A stretch of DNA of 64,000 bases from Coriaria nepalensis (Eukaryota > Streptophyta > Magnoliopsida > Cucurbitales > Coriariaceae): contig CP114490.1 in assembly GCA_027186245.1 (NCBI GenBank), forward strand, positions 387,001 to 451,000. The letters run 5' to 3'. The notes under the pieces were generated by a model, which was not told the DNA's origin, ran no database searches, and saw only the letters and a list, made by a program, of their open reading frames with translations. Position numbers and translations under genes: made by a program. Of this stretch, positions 24,355-35,242 are shown piece by piece (the first letter of the stretch is position 1; each line of letters begins with the position of its first letter).

Positions 24355-26577
24355 TCACCAGTGCATGTGCTGAGTGGAGTCAAAAGCCCTAGACTGCCCG
24401 AGTTCCATGAGTTGCCTCCTGCCTGGAAGACCCAACTCCATCTCACCCAAGTACGGGCAGCTAGGGTAAGAAATTTGACCCAGACCCAGCTCAGCTGCAA
24501 TCCCACTTTCATTGCTTTTGAAATCCCACAAAGAAGTTGTACTAGCCGGAAAGTGATTAGCAGCACCGTGATTATGGGAAGTTGATTGAACCATGGATGA
24601 TCCACCTCCTCCTCCTACCGCATTGTGACCCATCATCATAGCATTGATCCCTAGATCCGTCGATGATGATGTTCGGTTTTTGGAGGAGGTCCATGGTTGA
24701 TTTGACAGAAGAGAGAGAGCACAGCTTGAGTCCGTAACAACCCCTGTAATGCATTCTCCCGGAGAAATCCCCGGACCGGAGTACCCGGCCCCACCACCTA
24801 CATTACTCTGTAAGAAAAGATCAGAACACGAACTGTTGCTATAATTATTATTGTTATGATCATAGTTGTTCTGCCATGGATGATGATGATGTGGCGGCAG
24901 ATATTTTCCCACAGCAAAAGCATGATCAGGTTGTTGTTGATATCCCGTAACAACTACTCGGTCCGATGATGATCTAGATGGTGGTGTTAGCTTCGGGTGT
25001 GAACTGAAGTCCATGAGGAAGCTTCCAACTCTAAAGCTGTTGTTATCTAATCATTTTGAAAGAAAGTAAGAGGGGTACGAGGGGAATTAGAACCAAAAAT
25101 AAATAAAAAATTACAGAGATCAATATTTGGTAATTAGTAAACTAACCAAAGACAGAAGAAGATATGCGGCCATAACGGGTAGTTAAGAGTGAACTGGGTG
25201 GTGGCTTTCTACGGCGCTCGTTATGGCCAGCTAGACGTCTCCGGCAACTTCTTTTTCCTTGGTCAAATTCTGAGAGCAGATGAAATCTGGAAGAAGAGAT
25301 TACCAAAGTGTTATCATCAGAAATTAAGTATTTTCATTGCATAAGAAGGTTGGTTACTTTTTAAATTATTAATAAACCTAGCCAATTCAAATCTAGCAAG
25401 GTTGTACTTAAATTATTAAGTACAACATTTACAAACCTAGGATTTGATAAAACTAGAATTTGGGAGATTTTCAGCCTTTTGTATTCTGTTTAGGACCCCA
25501 CAGAATTCTAAACAGTATATGAAATGGCCGCTTAATCCAAAATCATAATCGGAAAATCAAATTATCGTTTTCCAATCAACAGGACATCTAATTCTTAGGA
25601 CATCAAACACAAAACCAGAAAAGTTCAAAACCTTCATATAGGACCATTCATACATCTTCCTTTTAAGTTTAGATTAAGGAATAAATTGGTACTGTACTTT
25701 TCTTATTAACAGTCCAAATCAATTTGTCATCACTCGTTAATTGGATAACTTCTATCATTATCTCTCTGAAACTCTCAAATTTAGATGGAAACAAGATTTG
25801 ATACAAATAATCTGCCAACCAAACCTCTGTTTTTGCCAAGCTAGATGAATCAGGTTGCATTCAATTCAGCATTTGAAACTGCAGGTTAGGTAAAAATGTA
25901 GATCGTGCCATCTACAGTTAGTTTTCGAGATAAACTAATTAGCATTTGAGATTAACTAGAGTCTCATGGGTCCTCAAACTGGATTTTAGACCCAAAAAGG
26001 AGTTTGAAACAATCAACCAAAAAAAAAAAAAAAGAAGTCAGCTTCTCTACACAAACTTCAGTTAGCCAACATAAGTGAGCTGCTTCACTCATTTAGTAAA
26101 ACCCACAAACTATATAACTTTATCCAACAACAAGAACAGAACATAACAGATATAGAGACACAAAGTTACTAACCTGCTACACTGCTGGCAAAACCTCTGC
26201 TCCAAACCAGCAACAACAACCTTAGGGGACTTAGAATGTATTCCACAAACTTTGTGTCTCGAATAATAAGCCTTTGCGTCACTCAGATCTGCTTTACACT
26301 CTTCAACTAGGCACCTCGGCGGCTGACCGGCCAGAATGAACCCACCCCTCACCTTCTTCGACGGCGGCGGAATAGCTCCTGCTGCTGCAGCGGATGAAGA
26401 AGACCCACCGTCCGATTTGAGCGGAGCAGTAAAACCCACATCCTCGAAGTAGATTTTCTGGCCGAATTTGAGACCGTTGAGGGATTCGATGGAGGAGTTC
26501 GGTGGGGAAGAGGAGGACGATCCTCCTCCTCCTCCTCCTCTTCCTTCTTCAGAGCCGATCAAAGAGCCCAAACCCAT
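24355..26577 (-). CDS. SBP-box transcription factor, SPL9/SPL15 type, miR156-targeted
   Basis: Three exons: 26174-26577, 25147-25286, 24355-25046, giving 411 aa. The N-terminus is Gly/Ser-rich and carries [11 protein letters not shown], a hallmark of SPL9/15. The SBP domain (about residues 88-165) has both zinc sites ([29 protein letters not shown], then RFCQQCSRF joined to HLLSEFD) and the bipartite nuclear signal [17 protein letters not shown]. The intron splits CSR-F exactly as in this family. The long last exon encodes His/Asn/Gly-rich sequence and CALSLLSNQ, which overlays the miR156 site. SPL9/15 bind GTAC cores, promote the vegetative phase change and flowering, and control leaf initiation rate. 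Regulation by miR156 is directly visible. A (CT)n run lies in the leader. In Arabidopsis SPL15 (At3g57920) sits near MCTP3 and the TBCC gene, and SPL9 (At2g42200) near the duplicate, as I recall. Choosing SPL9 over SPL15 is not possible. Confidence 0.93.
24703..24722 (-). promoter_or_regulatory. miR156/157 target site in the SPL mRNA
   Basis: A 20-base site on the minus strand in the last exon of the SPL gene, of the form GTGCTC, (TC)n, TTCTGTCA, encoding ALSLLS. It is the canonical site found in SPL mRNAs and pairs with miR156 with one mismatch as remembered from Arabidopsis miR156a. Cleavage there would keep the gene low in juvenile tissue. Confidence 0.92.
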
Positions 26578-26676
26578 TTGTTAGAGAGTGGTCTAGAGTC
26601 CATTCATGGAGGTGTTCGGATTCTTCATCAATGCCAGTTTGCAGCGTCGCGTTTTGTAATGAGATTGATGTAGCCT

Positions 26677-26678
<2 letters not shown>

Positions 26679-26722
<44 letters not shown>
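26679..26722. repeat. (AG)n microsatellite in the SPL leader
   Basis: About 44 bases of AG. On the transcribed minus strand this is (CT)n about 100 bases upstream of the SPL start codon, a common feature of plant 5' UTRs and core promoters. Confidence 0.9.
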
Positions 26723-26723
<1 letters not shown>

Positions 26724-28881
26724 GTCCGGAGGAAGATGATTGTAGTCATGTTGTGTGTGGGGGGTGGGGGGGTATTGTGGAGAGACAGTGAAAAGCAGAC
26801 ACCTGACACTGGGCCCCATGCCAGCACATATTTTTTGGGGCTATGGTGGGACCCTTCATCCCTTTCCTCATCCTTTTGTTCGAAAGAAAATATTATCTAC
26901 TTTTACTGATACAACAAACAATAAACATCATCCTTATTGCTTTCTAATAAGTTCCAGTTTGTGTATGAAAAAATTGTACTCTTTCATTGTATTGAATTAT
27001 TATATACAATAATCATACCAAATTATGCCAGATGTTGATTAGATTATCTCTTTTGTGAGACAATGATGTTAATAATGTTTTGTAATATCAATCAAATTTC
27101 TTGTTAACATTATTACTATCATTATTAGGCATGAACAGAACTCTCGGACCCTATCGGATGGATAACGGTAAACTTGATTGTGAGGAGAGCCCAACTGAAA
27201 TGTCGGTCGGATCGATCGGATTTGGTAATAGGATCCGACTTTTGGTCCTCCCTAATTATTATTATTGTTAGTCTTTATAATCCATTTTGTGAGAAAATGA
27301 AGTCTTTATCAATCAAAGTACACGTATGTTATGAGCATTAGCTCATTACAGAAGGAAAGATTCTGATCGAAGGATCTACAATAACTCAATATTAATAAGT
27401 GTTCTTATCAATATCATGCGTGCTCTTTTACTCTGTTAGCTTATAAGTGAGGAGTGGTCAAATTTTCAACTCTGTAAATTCTTGGGCCACAAACTTTATG
27501 CTTTGTTCGATAGTATCATAGTAACGATTAGAGAGGAGTGGGTAAGAATTAAAGAGGATAGGATATAATGTAATTTGTATAGAATTGAATTGAATTGAAT
27601 TTGGATCGGATAGTATCGGTCGTTAAATCGAATTCATATATTTTATGCTTATAAAATCATATTTATGCATAATTTTTATATTTAATTTTATAAAAATAAC
27701 ACGATTTTATTTATACATTAAGATCCTTACTCATCATAATCTGTGAAAGAATCAAGTGAAGCATAGTAGGAGCTTTAGGGCCAATTTGAAACAATTTCTA
27801 AAATTATGTTTTTTAAAAGCGTTTTGCATAATCATTACAAAAAAATCTTTTATTTTTTAAATATTTATATTTTTACTGTTAAAATTAATACATTTTTAAA
27901 AATGAATAAAAATAATTTTTATTAATAATTTAATAAATTATAAAAAAAATTTAAACCGTATTAATTTTGTGTTTGGATTACTCCATTCACAAGGCAAGTG
28001 CTTAGTACAAAGTAGGCATGCTAAGTTAGTTTTCTTCCTATCTTTGACCTGACATGATGATATATAAGTCAGGTATATATATATATATATGTATCATATA
28101 TCATATATTATATGGAGTATATTGTCTTGTTCGTAAAGACGTAAATCTAAAAGTTGAAAGTAAAAAAAAGCAACTATACAATCTTGTTATTATGTGACAG
28201 TGTATGATCATGAAAAATAATATTCGAAATTTCCAATCAATCTATCAAATTTTTGTTTGCTTTTTTTTTTTCCTCCAAACATGAGGCATGACCTTTTTTT
28301 TTCTACACAAGTTATCAGTATCCTTACGACGAATCTCAAATCTCTGCCATATCATAATACAAATTGTGATGATTAGAGTAACTACAAAAGGAAGTTTAGT
28401 TAGTTGCATGTTAATTATCTCGTGCATTAGCTTATCTTATGTTGGAGTGATTGGATGGTCTTGTACTAATCTCGTACATGAAAAATGTAGAAACAGTTTG
28501 TTTAGTCTCTGTTTCACTAAAAACAGCAAAATTAGACATATGACCACTACTTTGTATTGATCAAGACATGCCGCATCATCATTGACATCCTTACTACTTA
28601 TAAAAAAAACGTATCAAAAGATTTGGTTTTTGCTTCCCATTTATGGTATCACCCTCATTTTTGTTTCAATAAAATAATAAAAATATAAAATAATATAATA
28701 TAAAAACAAACCCCTCTTTTTTACTTTCGGTCGACGTCTATGTGTGGAAAGTAAACTTCTATCTTCAGTAAACTTCTATCTTCAAATCACTTTTCAAGTG
28801 GGTTTTTAGTATGTCAGTGTCATTGTGTCAATATTTAGGAATAATTTTATGATTTTTTTTAATGTAAAGTTGGTAAGGTGG

Positions 28882-28912
<31 letters not shown>

Positions 28913-29029
28913 GAAAAGGAAAAGGCAAAAAGATACGGGCCAGAAGGCTGGAAAATGCAACGGTCATTATCATTCATCAGAACGTTGGCCCAGTCTGTGT
29001 TAAAGACAGACTGATGGGAGAGTGTGAGT

Positions 29030-29047
29030 GGGGGGGGGGGGGGGGGG
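29030..29047. repeat. poly-G run
   Basis: Eighteen consecutive G. Such runs are rare in AT-rich plant DNA and are prone to length error. Confidence 0.8.
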
Positions 29048-29422
29048 TCTCTTATTGTTAATTGTTAATTGTTAATCGGTGTATACGATCTATCTAATTT
29101 ATCCCCGATCAAGGTGACAACTACAGTATCTGTCTAATTATTCACTTATGCAATTTTTAATGTATTTCTAATCGTTTTTTAAAATTTTAGTCCAATAGCA
29201 CGTTTGATTGGGCCATGACCTCGTAGATTAAAATTAATTTTGGCCCATGATTTCAACTTGGGCTGTAAAAATTAAAAGTTTGGATTAATAACATGGACCT
29301 GCAAATAAACTGTTTTTTTTTTTTTTCTTCCTTTCAATATTTACAAGGTTGATTATATAGAGATAGTTGAAAACTGATGAAGATTGGAGCATACATGCAT
29401 GCATGCATGCATGGATGATGTG

Positions 29423-30600
29423 TCAATCAAGAGTTCTGATTGGTTGATGATGGTAATTATGATTTGTGGGGCCCGCATTTTGAGATTCGATGATACACTT
29501 GTCTGTCATCTGTTGCTGGTCCAACATCTTCTTCAACTGTTTCCCCTGTTCTTCAATTTGTAAATGCAGTTTTCTATGAATCTGCTTCCCACCACATGAG
29601 ATAAATTTAAACTTAAACAAAAAATAATAAATAATTTTTAAATAATAATTTTTAATAAAATATAATTAAGAACCTCTAGTTGTTCGTGAAGACTCCTCTG
29701 TACATCTAGAGTTGTAAATGCAGTGCCTCACTGATCTGAAAGCCCACTGTTAGCAGGACTAATTATGGATTAAGTAACAAAACGATTTGGATTAAGAAAT
29801 AAATGAAAAGTTTGTGATAGAGATTTAGTATATTGACGTTATATTTTATTACGTGTTTGCATCCAACCGGGATATGTCTTTCGTTTTCGATCTTGGGTCA
29901 ACTCTTCTGGCCAATAATGTCATGAATCAAGATTCCATGAAGAAACTTGATGAAATTGATCAATAATATCTGACGGGAAACAACGAAGAAGATGAAGGAG
30001 AGAGAGACGAATGAAACAGGAGTGATGTGAGAGAATAATATGTTTTGTATTTAGCTTAGGAAAAAATACATGCAAGTTTATTGTATCTTAAATACACGTG
30101 ATTAGCTAAGAGAAGGAATTAACTAATCCTAACAATCTGTACGAAAGAGCTTTAGTACCTGTAAATTACTTTTGACATGAAAAATGGTTAGTGCTATGGA
30201 ATCCATCAGCTTCAGTATTGCCTTTGGTGTAGCATCTATGGAACTGCCTAACCGGTTAACACAATCGACAAATTTGTTGTGAAGATCTTGATTCCATCTA
30301 ATCCGTGTTTTACTCGAGGAAGAAGGATGCTTTTATTGCTTGGAGGAAGAGAAAGTTATCTGAGAAAATGGGCTTGCTTGATTCGGTTAACACAGTATTG
30401 CTTGATTCCATCTAATCACAAATCTGTCAGAAACAAAAAAGAAGAATGTAAATCTAGCTACATGTAGATTGAAAGATATACATACAGCTTCTTCGTCCTC
30501 CAGAATTTCTTTACACAATGTTTCGTTCCTCAAATCGAGCTTGGAACTGAAATTCAAAACCGGACTCCAATCCTCCAATTCCGATTGTATTGTTCGGAGG
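29423..30600 (-). pseudogene. decayed MYB-CC (PHR1-like / PHL) transcription factor gene
   Basis: Exon-like blocks in family order on the minus strand. Near 30486-30600 is an acidic N-terminal piece (LEDWSPVLNF, EILEDEEA) ending at a good GT donor. At 30159-30310 is the MYB repeat (TRIRWNQDLHNKFVDCVNRLG, ATPKAILKLMDS, LTIFHVKSNLQ), ending at a donor where the family has its HLQ-KYR intron. At 29674-29743 is the start of the coiled coil (QISEALHLQL and VQRSLHEQLE), and at 29423-29581 the rest (IHRKLHLQIEEQGKQLKKML). Damage: two extra bases near 29706 put QISEALHLQL and VQRSLHEQLE out of frame; a TAA stop lies just upstream of TRIRW; the invariant SHLQ is SNLQ; the KYR exon could not be found; and part of the MYB start is duplicated near 30365-30427. 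MYB-CC proteins regulate phosphate starvation and related responses. Its place matches At5g06800 as I recall. A diverged live gene is unlikely. Confidence 0.75.
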
Positions 30601-31618
30601 ATTCTCAGGATGTATTTTCAAGAAAGATTACAAACTGTACATTACAGAGGGGTTTCATATCATGAATGTAAAAAGGTGAGAGAGCTGAAAGAAGGATTGT
30701 TAATTACCAGGATGAAAGTGAATCTGAGGAAAACCCCCATCAGTCGTTCCGCTATGTAAAAGACCGGACTTGCAGACTCGAAGCGATTAAAGATAGTGTC
30801 GATCGGCTTAACAGGTCTGATGTTGTATTTCTTCTACATGCATCACGTTTAAAGTAGGTAGTTTAGTTTTATAGTTTTAAAGTAACAGGTCTGATTTTAT
30901 CTAAATTTAGTTTTTAATCTACTAATAAAAATATAAAATTAATTAAAATAAATAAGAAAATAATACCACTATAAATCATACTTAATCTAAAACCACCCCA
31001 ATCTCTAATTTTTGGGTAGCACGGCCTTAACCTCATCACGTACATAATAGAGTTGCCGATCAGCATTCTTATTCTACTTGGGTACCTTTCTTGGGCCGAC
31101 GGCCCGTTTTGTGTAACAAACATTTATAGTCGTATGGCCCATTTTCTGCTCTTTTATGGGTATTTATTATTATTATTATATATATATTTTTTTCACACTT
31201 ATCAATCGGGGTGGTGTTGATGACATGTGAAAGTTTCCCGGAAACTATATACTAATTTTGATCTACTTGATGATCTGTCGATTGACGACCAATTCTGACT
31301 ATATTCATGTGATTGTAAAATGAAACATATAGTATACAATAAAAAACATGTAGTGTACGAATCTACACATATGTCATGATGTTTTTAATTAAGTTGATAA
31401 GTGGAGTCAACGTTTATATTTACTCTGGTCTAGATCATTTGTACATTGTTACTAATTTATCAAATATCTACAACCGATCGGTTAGTTACTTTAGTGTCAT
31501 GGCAACAGAAAGATAGGGTGCACTCTATACGACACTCATCGATCGGTTAGTTACTTAGGTTTCTGGTTAAAAGCAAGAATAAAACCAAAACTGATTAATA
31601 CATATGTTTCGACAACAA

Positions 31619-31709
<91 letters not shown>

Positions 31710-32055
31710 ATTGATACATAATTATATATATGGACCATGGTCGCCTAGCAACTAGATCTGTAGATCAGTCCACTAATAGGAGGCCGAATGACGTATGTTC
31801 TATAACTATCCTTTCTCAATCCCTTTTCTACCAGCCACATGGCCTCTTACGTTTGGCTCAACAGCTGTTTTTAAATTTACATGTCATAATTACATTTGGA
31901 ATTTTGTCTAAAAATCAAGGAGACCCAAATTTTTCTTGGTAAATTGGTAATATTGTATTGTTCTACAAATCCATTCCGACTCAGACCATTGTATGTATAT
32001 ATATATATGTTTATGTATGCGTTTGGCTCGTGTAATCTGGCAAATGTGGTCATCC
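30601..32055. other. intergenic DNA with long (AAAT)n
   Basis: AT-rich DNA without a recognisable gene. It contains a direct repeat of about 16 bases (CGATCGGTTAGTTACT) near 31478 and 31541, and a 100-base (AAAT)n array. The right end is the presumed promoter of the DUF761 gene. Confidence 0.5.
31616..31711. repeat. (AAAT)n microsatellite, about 24 copies
   Basis: Uninterrupted four-base repeat of nearly 100 bases, the longest perfect tetranucleotide array in the window. Confidence 0.95.
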
Positions 32056-32634
32056 ATGAAGTTAACACAATCTTCATCAGCGGCCCAGATGTTCACGAAG
32101 ATCGAGCTTTTGATTCAAACCTTCATATTATCAAAAATAAGCAGAGCAATTTCAAAGGCCAAATCAATGCTCCTGCAAATCCTCAACCAGACGACGTCGT
32201 CTCAAGCCGCTGCCATAACGGCGGCCAGCTTCAAATCTTCTCATTCTAGTAATCGAAACAAGTACTTGAAGAAGATCTTGTTTGGGTCGTTCAGGCTACA
32301 CTACAACTGGTGCTCGTCTCGTTTAAACAATAATATTATTTCTCACGTCCTGATGTCTTTGCCGACATGTAGTTGTGCCGATCGTCATGCTGTTCCGGCA
32401 TCGACGAAGCAGGTGATGGGTCTTTCCGGGTATCTTCATTGGCTCGAGGAGAAGGAAGTGGTTGATGATGATGACGATGATAATAGTCATGAGATGTTGA
32501 CGGATGAGGTTGAAATTGTGAATGATGATATTGATAAGTTAGCTGATATGTACATTGCTAATTGCTATGAGAAGTTTAGGTTGGAAAAGGAGGAATCGTA
32601 TAGGAAATTCCAGGAAATGCTTGCTAGTGCCTAG
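32056..32634 (+). CDS. DUF761 protein (cotton fibre protein-like)
   Basis: Single-exon gene of about 192 aa if the Met at 32056 (MKLTQSSSAAQ) is used; a second Met at 32089 gives 181 aa, and the frame is open further upstream to 31993. The N-terminal third is hydrophobic and basic (IELLIQTFILSKISRAISKAKSM) and could bind membranes. An acidic Asp run precedes the C-terminal DUF761 motif (DIDKLADMYIANCYEKFRLE, then ESYRKFQEMLASA), which is the diagnostic feature. The function of the family is largely unknown; members are often expressed in fibres and vascular tissue. Arabidopsis At3g57950 and At2g42180, as I recall them, belong to this family and lie near SPL15 and SPL9, so position supports the identity. 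The start choice is the least certain part. Confidence 0.82.
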   Translation: MKLTQSSSAAQMFTKIELLIQTFILSKISRAISKAKSMLLQILNQTTSSQAAAITAASFKSSHSSNRNKYLKKILFGSFRLHYNWCSSRLNNNIISHVLMSLPTCSCADRHAVPASTKQVMGLSGYLHWLEEKEVVDDDDDDNSHEMLTDEVEIVNDDIDKLADMYIANCYEKFRLEKEESYRKFQEMLASA

Positions 32635-33870
32635 TAGCTCATCTGTTCATATATGAATGCTAATTTTAGGATGAAGTAATTTCTATTTTTGTTAATCGTG
32701 TCTTTTATTTATTTATTTATTTATTATTATTATTATTTAATTATGATAAAGTAATTGATGGATACTATCTTTGAAAATTGTTCTCATAAAAGTGCGTATA
32801 AATAATCATTGAGCTTCATTTTCTTCTTTGCTTATAGATTTTTTTAATCCATTGTCATAATTTCTTTTAGTTACATTATTATCGTAGATTATAGATTATA
32901 AAAATTAATATATAAATTATACTAAATTTTGTTATGAAATAATAATACACATATAATTAACACTTAATTAGCTATCTTAAGGGCTTTTACAACCCAACCT
33001 GGAGAATGGATTTCGTTCTCCAAAAGGCCCAACGTAAGGGATTCGTGATCATCAACAGAGGGAGGAAAAAGGCGTTAATGGGTCGGATTGGGCGAAAACC
33101 AAAACACGAGGAAAATGACGGTAACTTACGAAGAAAAGGAAATTACAAACTTTACTCTTCTTCTTCCTAAACTCTCTTTCTCTCTCTCTCTCGCGCGCGC
33201 GCCGCGCCTTAGTTACTTCTGAAGCCATAGCATCTCTCATACGAAAGCTTCAGATTTCCTTCTTCAAGACCTCCTTTTTGAAGCCATATCAGGTACGTTC
33301 GTTCTCTTCACCTCTGCACCCCTTCGATTCTCTTCTGTTCTTTGTCTTAGAATCGATTCTTTTTTCTTTTCTTTTTTTGATCCAGGGGTTGATCTGTTGT
33401 AGGGCTTCGAGCTGCTGGCCACCTCAAACCCGCCATTGGAGCAGTGCTTCGAAGCATTATTGCAGCTCAGGTTCGGATTAACTTTTTACATCGGTTCTTC
33501 TTATTTGGGCTGATTTAGAGCTGATTTAATTAACCTAGGGCCGATTTAGCTATACTCAAATAGGTTTGAAGAAACAATGCTGTATCTTTTGTTTGAATGT
33601 AGTATTATTGCATTTCCAGCTTAAACTGTTTTTTATAGTGATTTACCTAAACTTGAATTCAAGACAAACAAAAGAATTTATGAGTGCTGTGATGTGTAAA
33701 TAGAAGCTTGGTATCATCATTTGGGGTTAAGTTTAACTTAGCATTTTAAAAATTCCAGTTTGAATTCAACTTAATAGCTTTACAAATTCTTACATAAATC
33801 ACATCAATTTTAATCTAAATCTTATACTAAATATCTAGTTTCAGAAATCCAGTTATAAAACCAAAGGCAA
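32635..33870. other. intergenic DNA and 5' leader of the small mitochondrial-type gene
   Basis: AT-rich on the left. From about 33160 a CT-rich and GCGC-rich stretch probably marks the start region of the next gene. CAGGTACG near 33290 and TTTCAG at 33842 look like donor and acceptor of one or more 5' UTR introns, so the transcript probably starts about 700 bases before its ATG. This is inference. Confidence 0.45.
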
Positions 33871-34257
33871 ATGGCTGACAAAGTTGCAAAATCCGTGGCA
33901 AAGGCAGTTGGGGAGTTCCAATATCCATGGAAAGAGAAATTGGTAAAATACAAGGATGAGCTGTCAAAAGGTGTGTGGGGTTATTGGGAACTAGGTGCGT
34001 GGAAGCCGCTTGGAATAAGTGCTCGTCGTCGTGCTAGACTTCGCAAAGAAGTACTTCTTGCCGGCGAAGATTGGCCGTTTGATCCGGAGAGGAAAGAGAT
34101 GAGGACGAAAAGGAAAGGGCACAAGTGTGATAGGATAGCAGCTGAGAAGCGGGAAAACACAGCTAGGTTGATGGAGAAGATGCCGGATATGCTGCTCGAT
34201 TACAAGAAGCGCAAGTGGGAGAAGAAGATGAAGGAAGAAGAGAAGAACAAGCAATGA
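33871..34257 (+). CDS. small basic mitochondrial protein (complex I ESSS-like / mitoribosomal mL59-mL64-like)
   Basis: Intact 128 aa coding exon, very basic and rich in Lys, Arg and Glu. It is the plant-conserved family with a central GVWGYWELGAWKPLG, ARRRARLRKEVLLAGEDWPF, DPERKEMRTKRKGHKCDRI and a C-terminal helix LMEKMPDMLLDYKKRKWEKK. In Arabidopsis I recall two copies (At2g42310 and At3g57785) described as ESSS subunit of NADH:ubiquinone oxidoreductase. The C-terminal KMPxML helix also resembles the mitoribosomal mL64 (CRIF1) and mL59 group. I cannot decide between these from sequence. No membrane segment is evident, which argues against a typical ESSS/NDUFB11 subunit. The N-terminus (MADKVAKSVAKAVGEF) could be a mitochondrial presequence-like amphipathic helix. 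The start is the first Met after a probable 5' UTR acceptor at 33842. Confidence 0.75.
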   Translation: MADKVAKSVAKAVGEFQYPWKEKLVKYKDELSKGVWGYWELGAWKPLGISARRRARLRKEVLLAGEDWPFDPERKEMRTKRKGHKCDRIAAEKRENTARLMEKMPDMLLDYKKRKWEKKMKEEEKNKQ

Positions 34258-34816
34258 CCTGATCCGACATGTTTCTTTTTTGCTTGCTCATACCTTTTCT
34301 AATAAAAAGGTTTAAGTGATGAAAGCTTAAGTGCTAAAATGGCTGATTCTGTTTAGGCCCGTTTACTTGCTTTTAGTTCCAAGAGATTAAAGTTGAGAAA
34401 TGTTCTTTTGAACTGTCATTTTTTAAGTTTCCTTTCCCCAAAATTTCACTGTCTTTAACTCCTGTCTGTGTCTGTTTGTTTTGACATTTCCATTGGAATC
34501 AATCCAATCATCTTATAGACAGTTGGACCAGCATTCTCATCCAAATGTAAGAATCTAAATTGAATGTTGTTACCCCAGTCAGGTTGTCAAACAGTTCATG
34601 AAATATTGGAATGGAATAACAAAGAGAAAAGAGGAAGAAAAAAACAATAAAGCATACTAACAAAATTATACACTGTCTTTATGTTCATACTACACATTTC
34701 TAACACCTCTCAATCAACACATAACTAAGGAAAGAAAGAAAATGAAAAACAAAAACAAAAACAAAATTGTTCATTCATGTTTGAAATTATCTCCGATATA
34801 ATTATATATTATGAAT
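34258..34816. other. tail-to-tail spacer
   Basis: Contains the 3' UTR of the small mitochondrial-type gene and that of the peptide gene on the other strand. Nothing else was recognised. Confidence 0.5.
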
Positions 34817-35155
34817 TCACTTGTTCTGGGTAGGATTAGCTCTGCTAGGTGGTGCTTTCCTGAGGCTTGGTTCCACAGCTTTCTTGGGCTGATCATGATG
34901 ATCATTATAACCTTTTTTGCTTGAATTTCTTGAAGCAGCAGCAGTAGCCATGGGATTAGTACGCACTACTTTCATCATCATCTTCCTCGACAAGCAGCTT
35001 CTTTCTCTGATCCGAAGGGGATAATTCAGTAATCTCCGATCATCTTCATGGGAAAAGCATAACGAAGAACTCATGATCAACAGGATCTGAACTAGAATCA
35101 TTGCACAACTGACTCTCATTCTCCATCTCATAATCTTCATGATCATCCTGGCCAA
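34817..35155 (-). CDS. small secreted peptide precursor, CLE-like with altered core
   Basis: Intronless frame of 112 aa with the layout of a plant peptide hormone precursor. A basic N-terminus leads into a hydrophobic signal peptide (VSCAMILVQILLIMSSSLCFS). A variable basic middle follows, and a short Pro-rich motif lies at the very C-terminus. The last 13 residues, KAPPSRANPTQN plus a final Lys, align without gaps to the 12-residue CLE motif of the TDIF/CLE46 type (x-x-x-P-S-G-P-N-P-x-x-N): Pro4, Ser5, Asn8, Pro9 and Asn12 agree. Gly6 and Pro7 are Arg (AGA) and Ala (GCT), each one base from the canonical codon. CLE peptides are secreted ligands of CLV1/PXY-type receptor kinases. A TATA box lies about 80 bases upstream. 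Alternatives are another unlabelled secreted peptide family or a decaying CLE gene. I am fairly sure of secretion, less of CLE identity. Confidence 0.5.
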   Translation of the reverse strand: MARMIMKIMRWRMRVSCAMILVQILLIMSSSLCFSHEDDRRLLNYPLRIRERSCLSRKMMMKVVRTNPMATAAASRNSSKKGYNDHHDQPKKAVEPSLRKAPPSRANPTQNK

Positions 35156-35234
35156 GCTAGCTAGAGCTTCTAAGCAAAAGCATATGCACGCATGTGTTTC
35201 AACGGAGCACTTCAGAGCAAGTTATAGTCTAAAG

Positions 35235-35242
35235 TATTTATA
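35235..35242 (-). promoter_or_regulatory. TATA box of the CLE-like peptide gene
   Basis: TATAAATA on the minus strand about 80 bases before the ATG at 35155, which leaves room for a leader of about 50 bases. Confidence 0.5.

Larger units (their letters stand above)
26578..29422. other. SPL promoter/leader and AT-rich intergenic DNA
   Basis: The left 300 bases hold the SPL leader. The rest is AT-rich, with (TA)n near 28075-28090, a 27-base poly-A run at 28882-28908 and an 18-base poly-G run at 29030-29047. A patch of CGGATCGATCGG-type words at 27140-27240 may be a decayed repeat. No gene was recognised. Confidence 0.5.

Noticed and set aside
31616..31711. Regular repeat array considered as a possible CRISPR-like structure
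   Set aside because: Simple (AAAT)n microsatellite without spacers; eukaryotic DNA.
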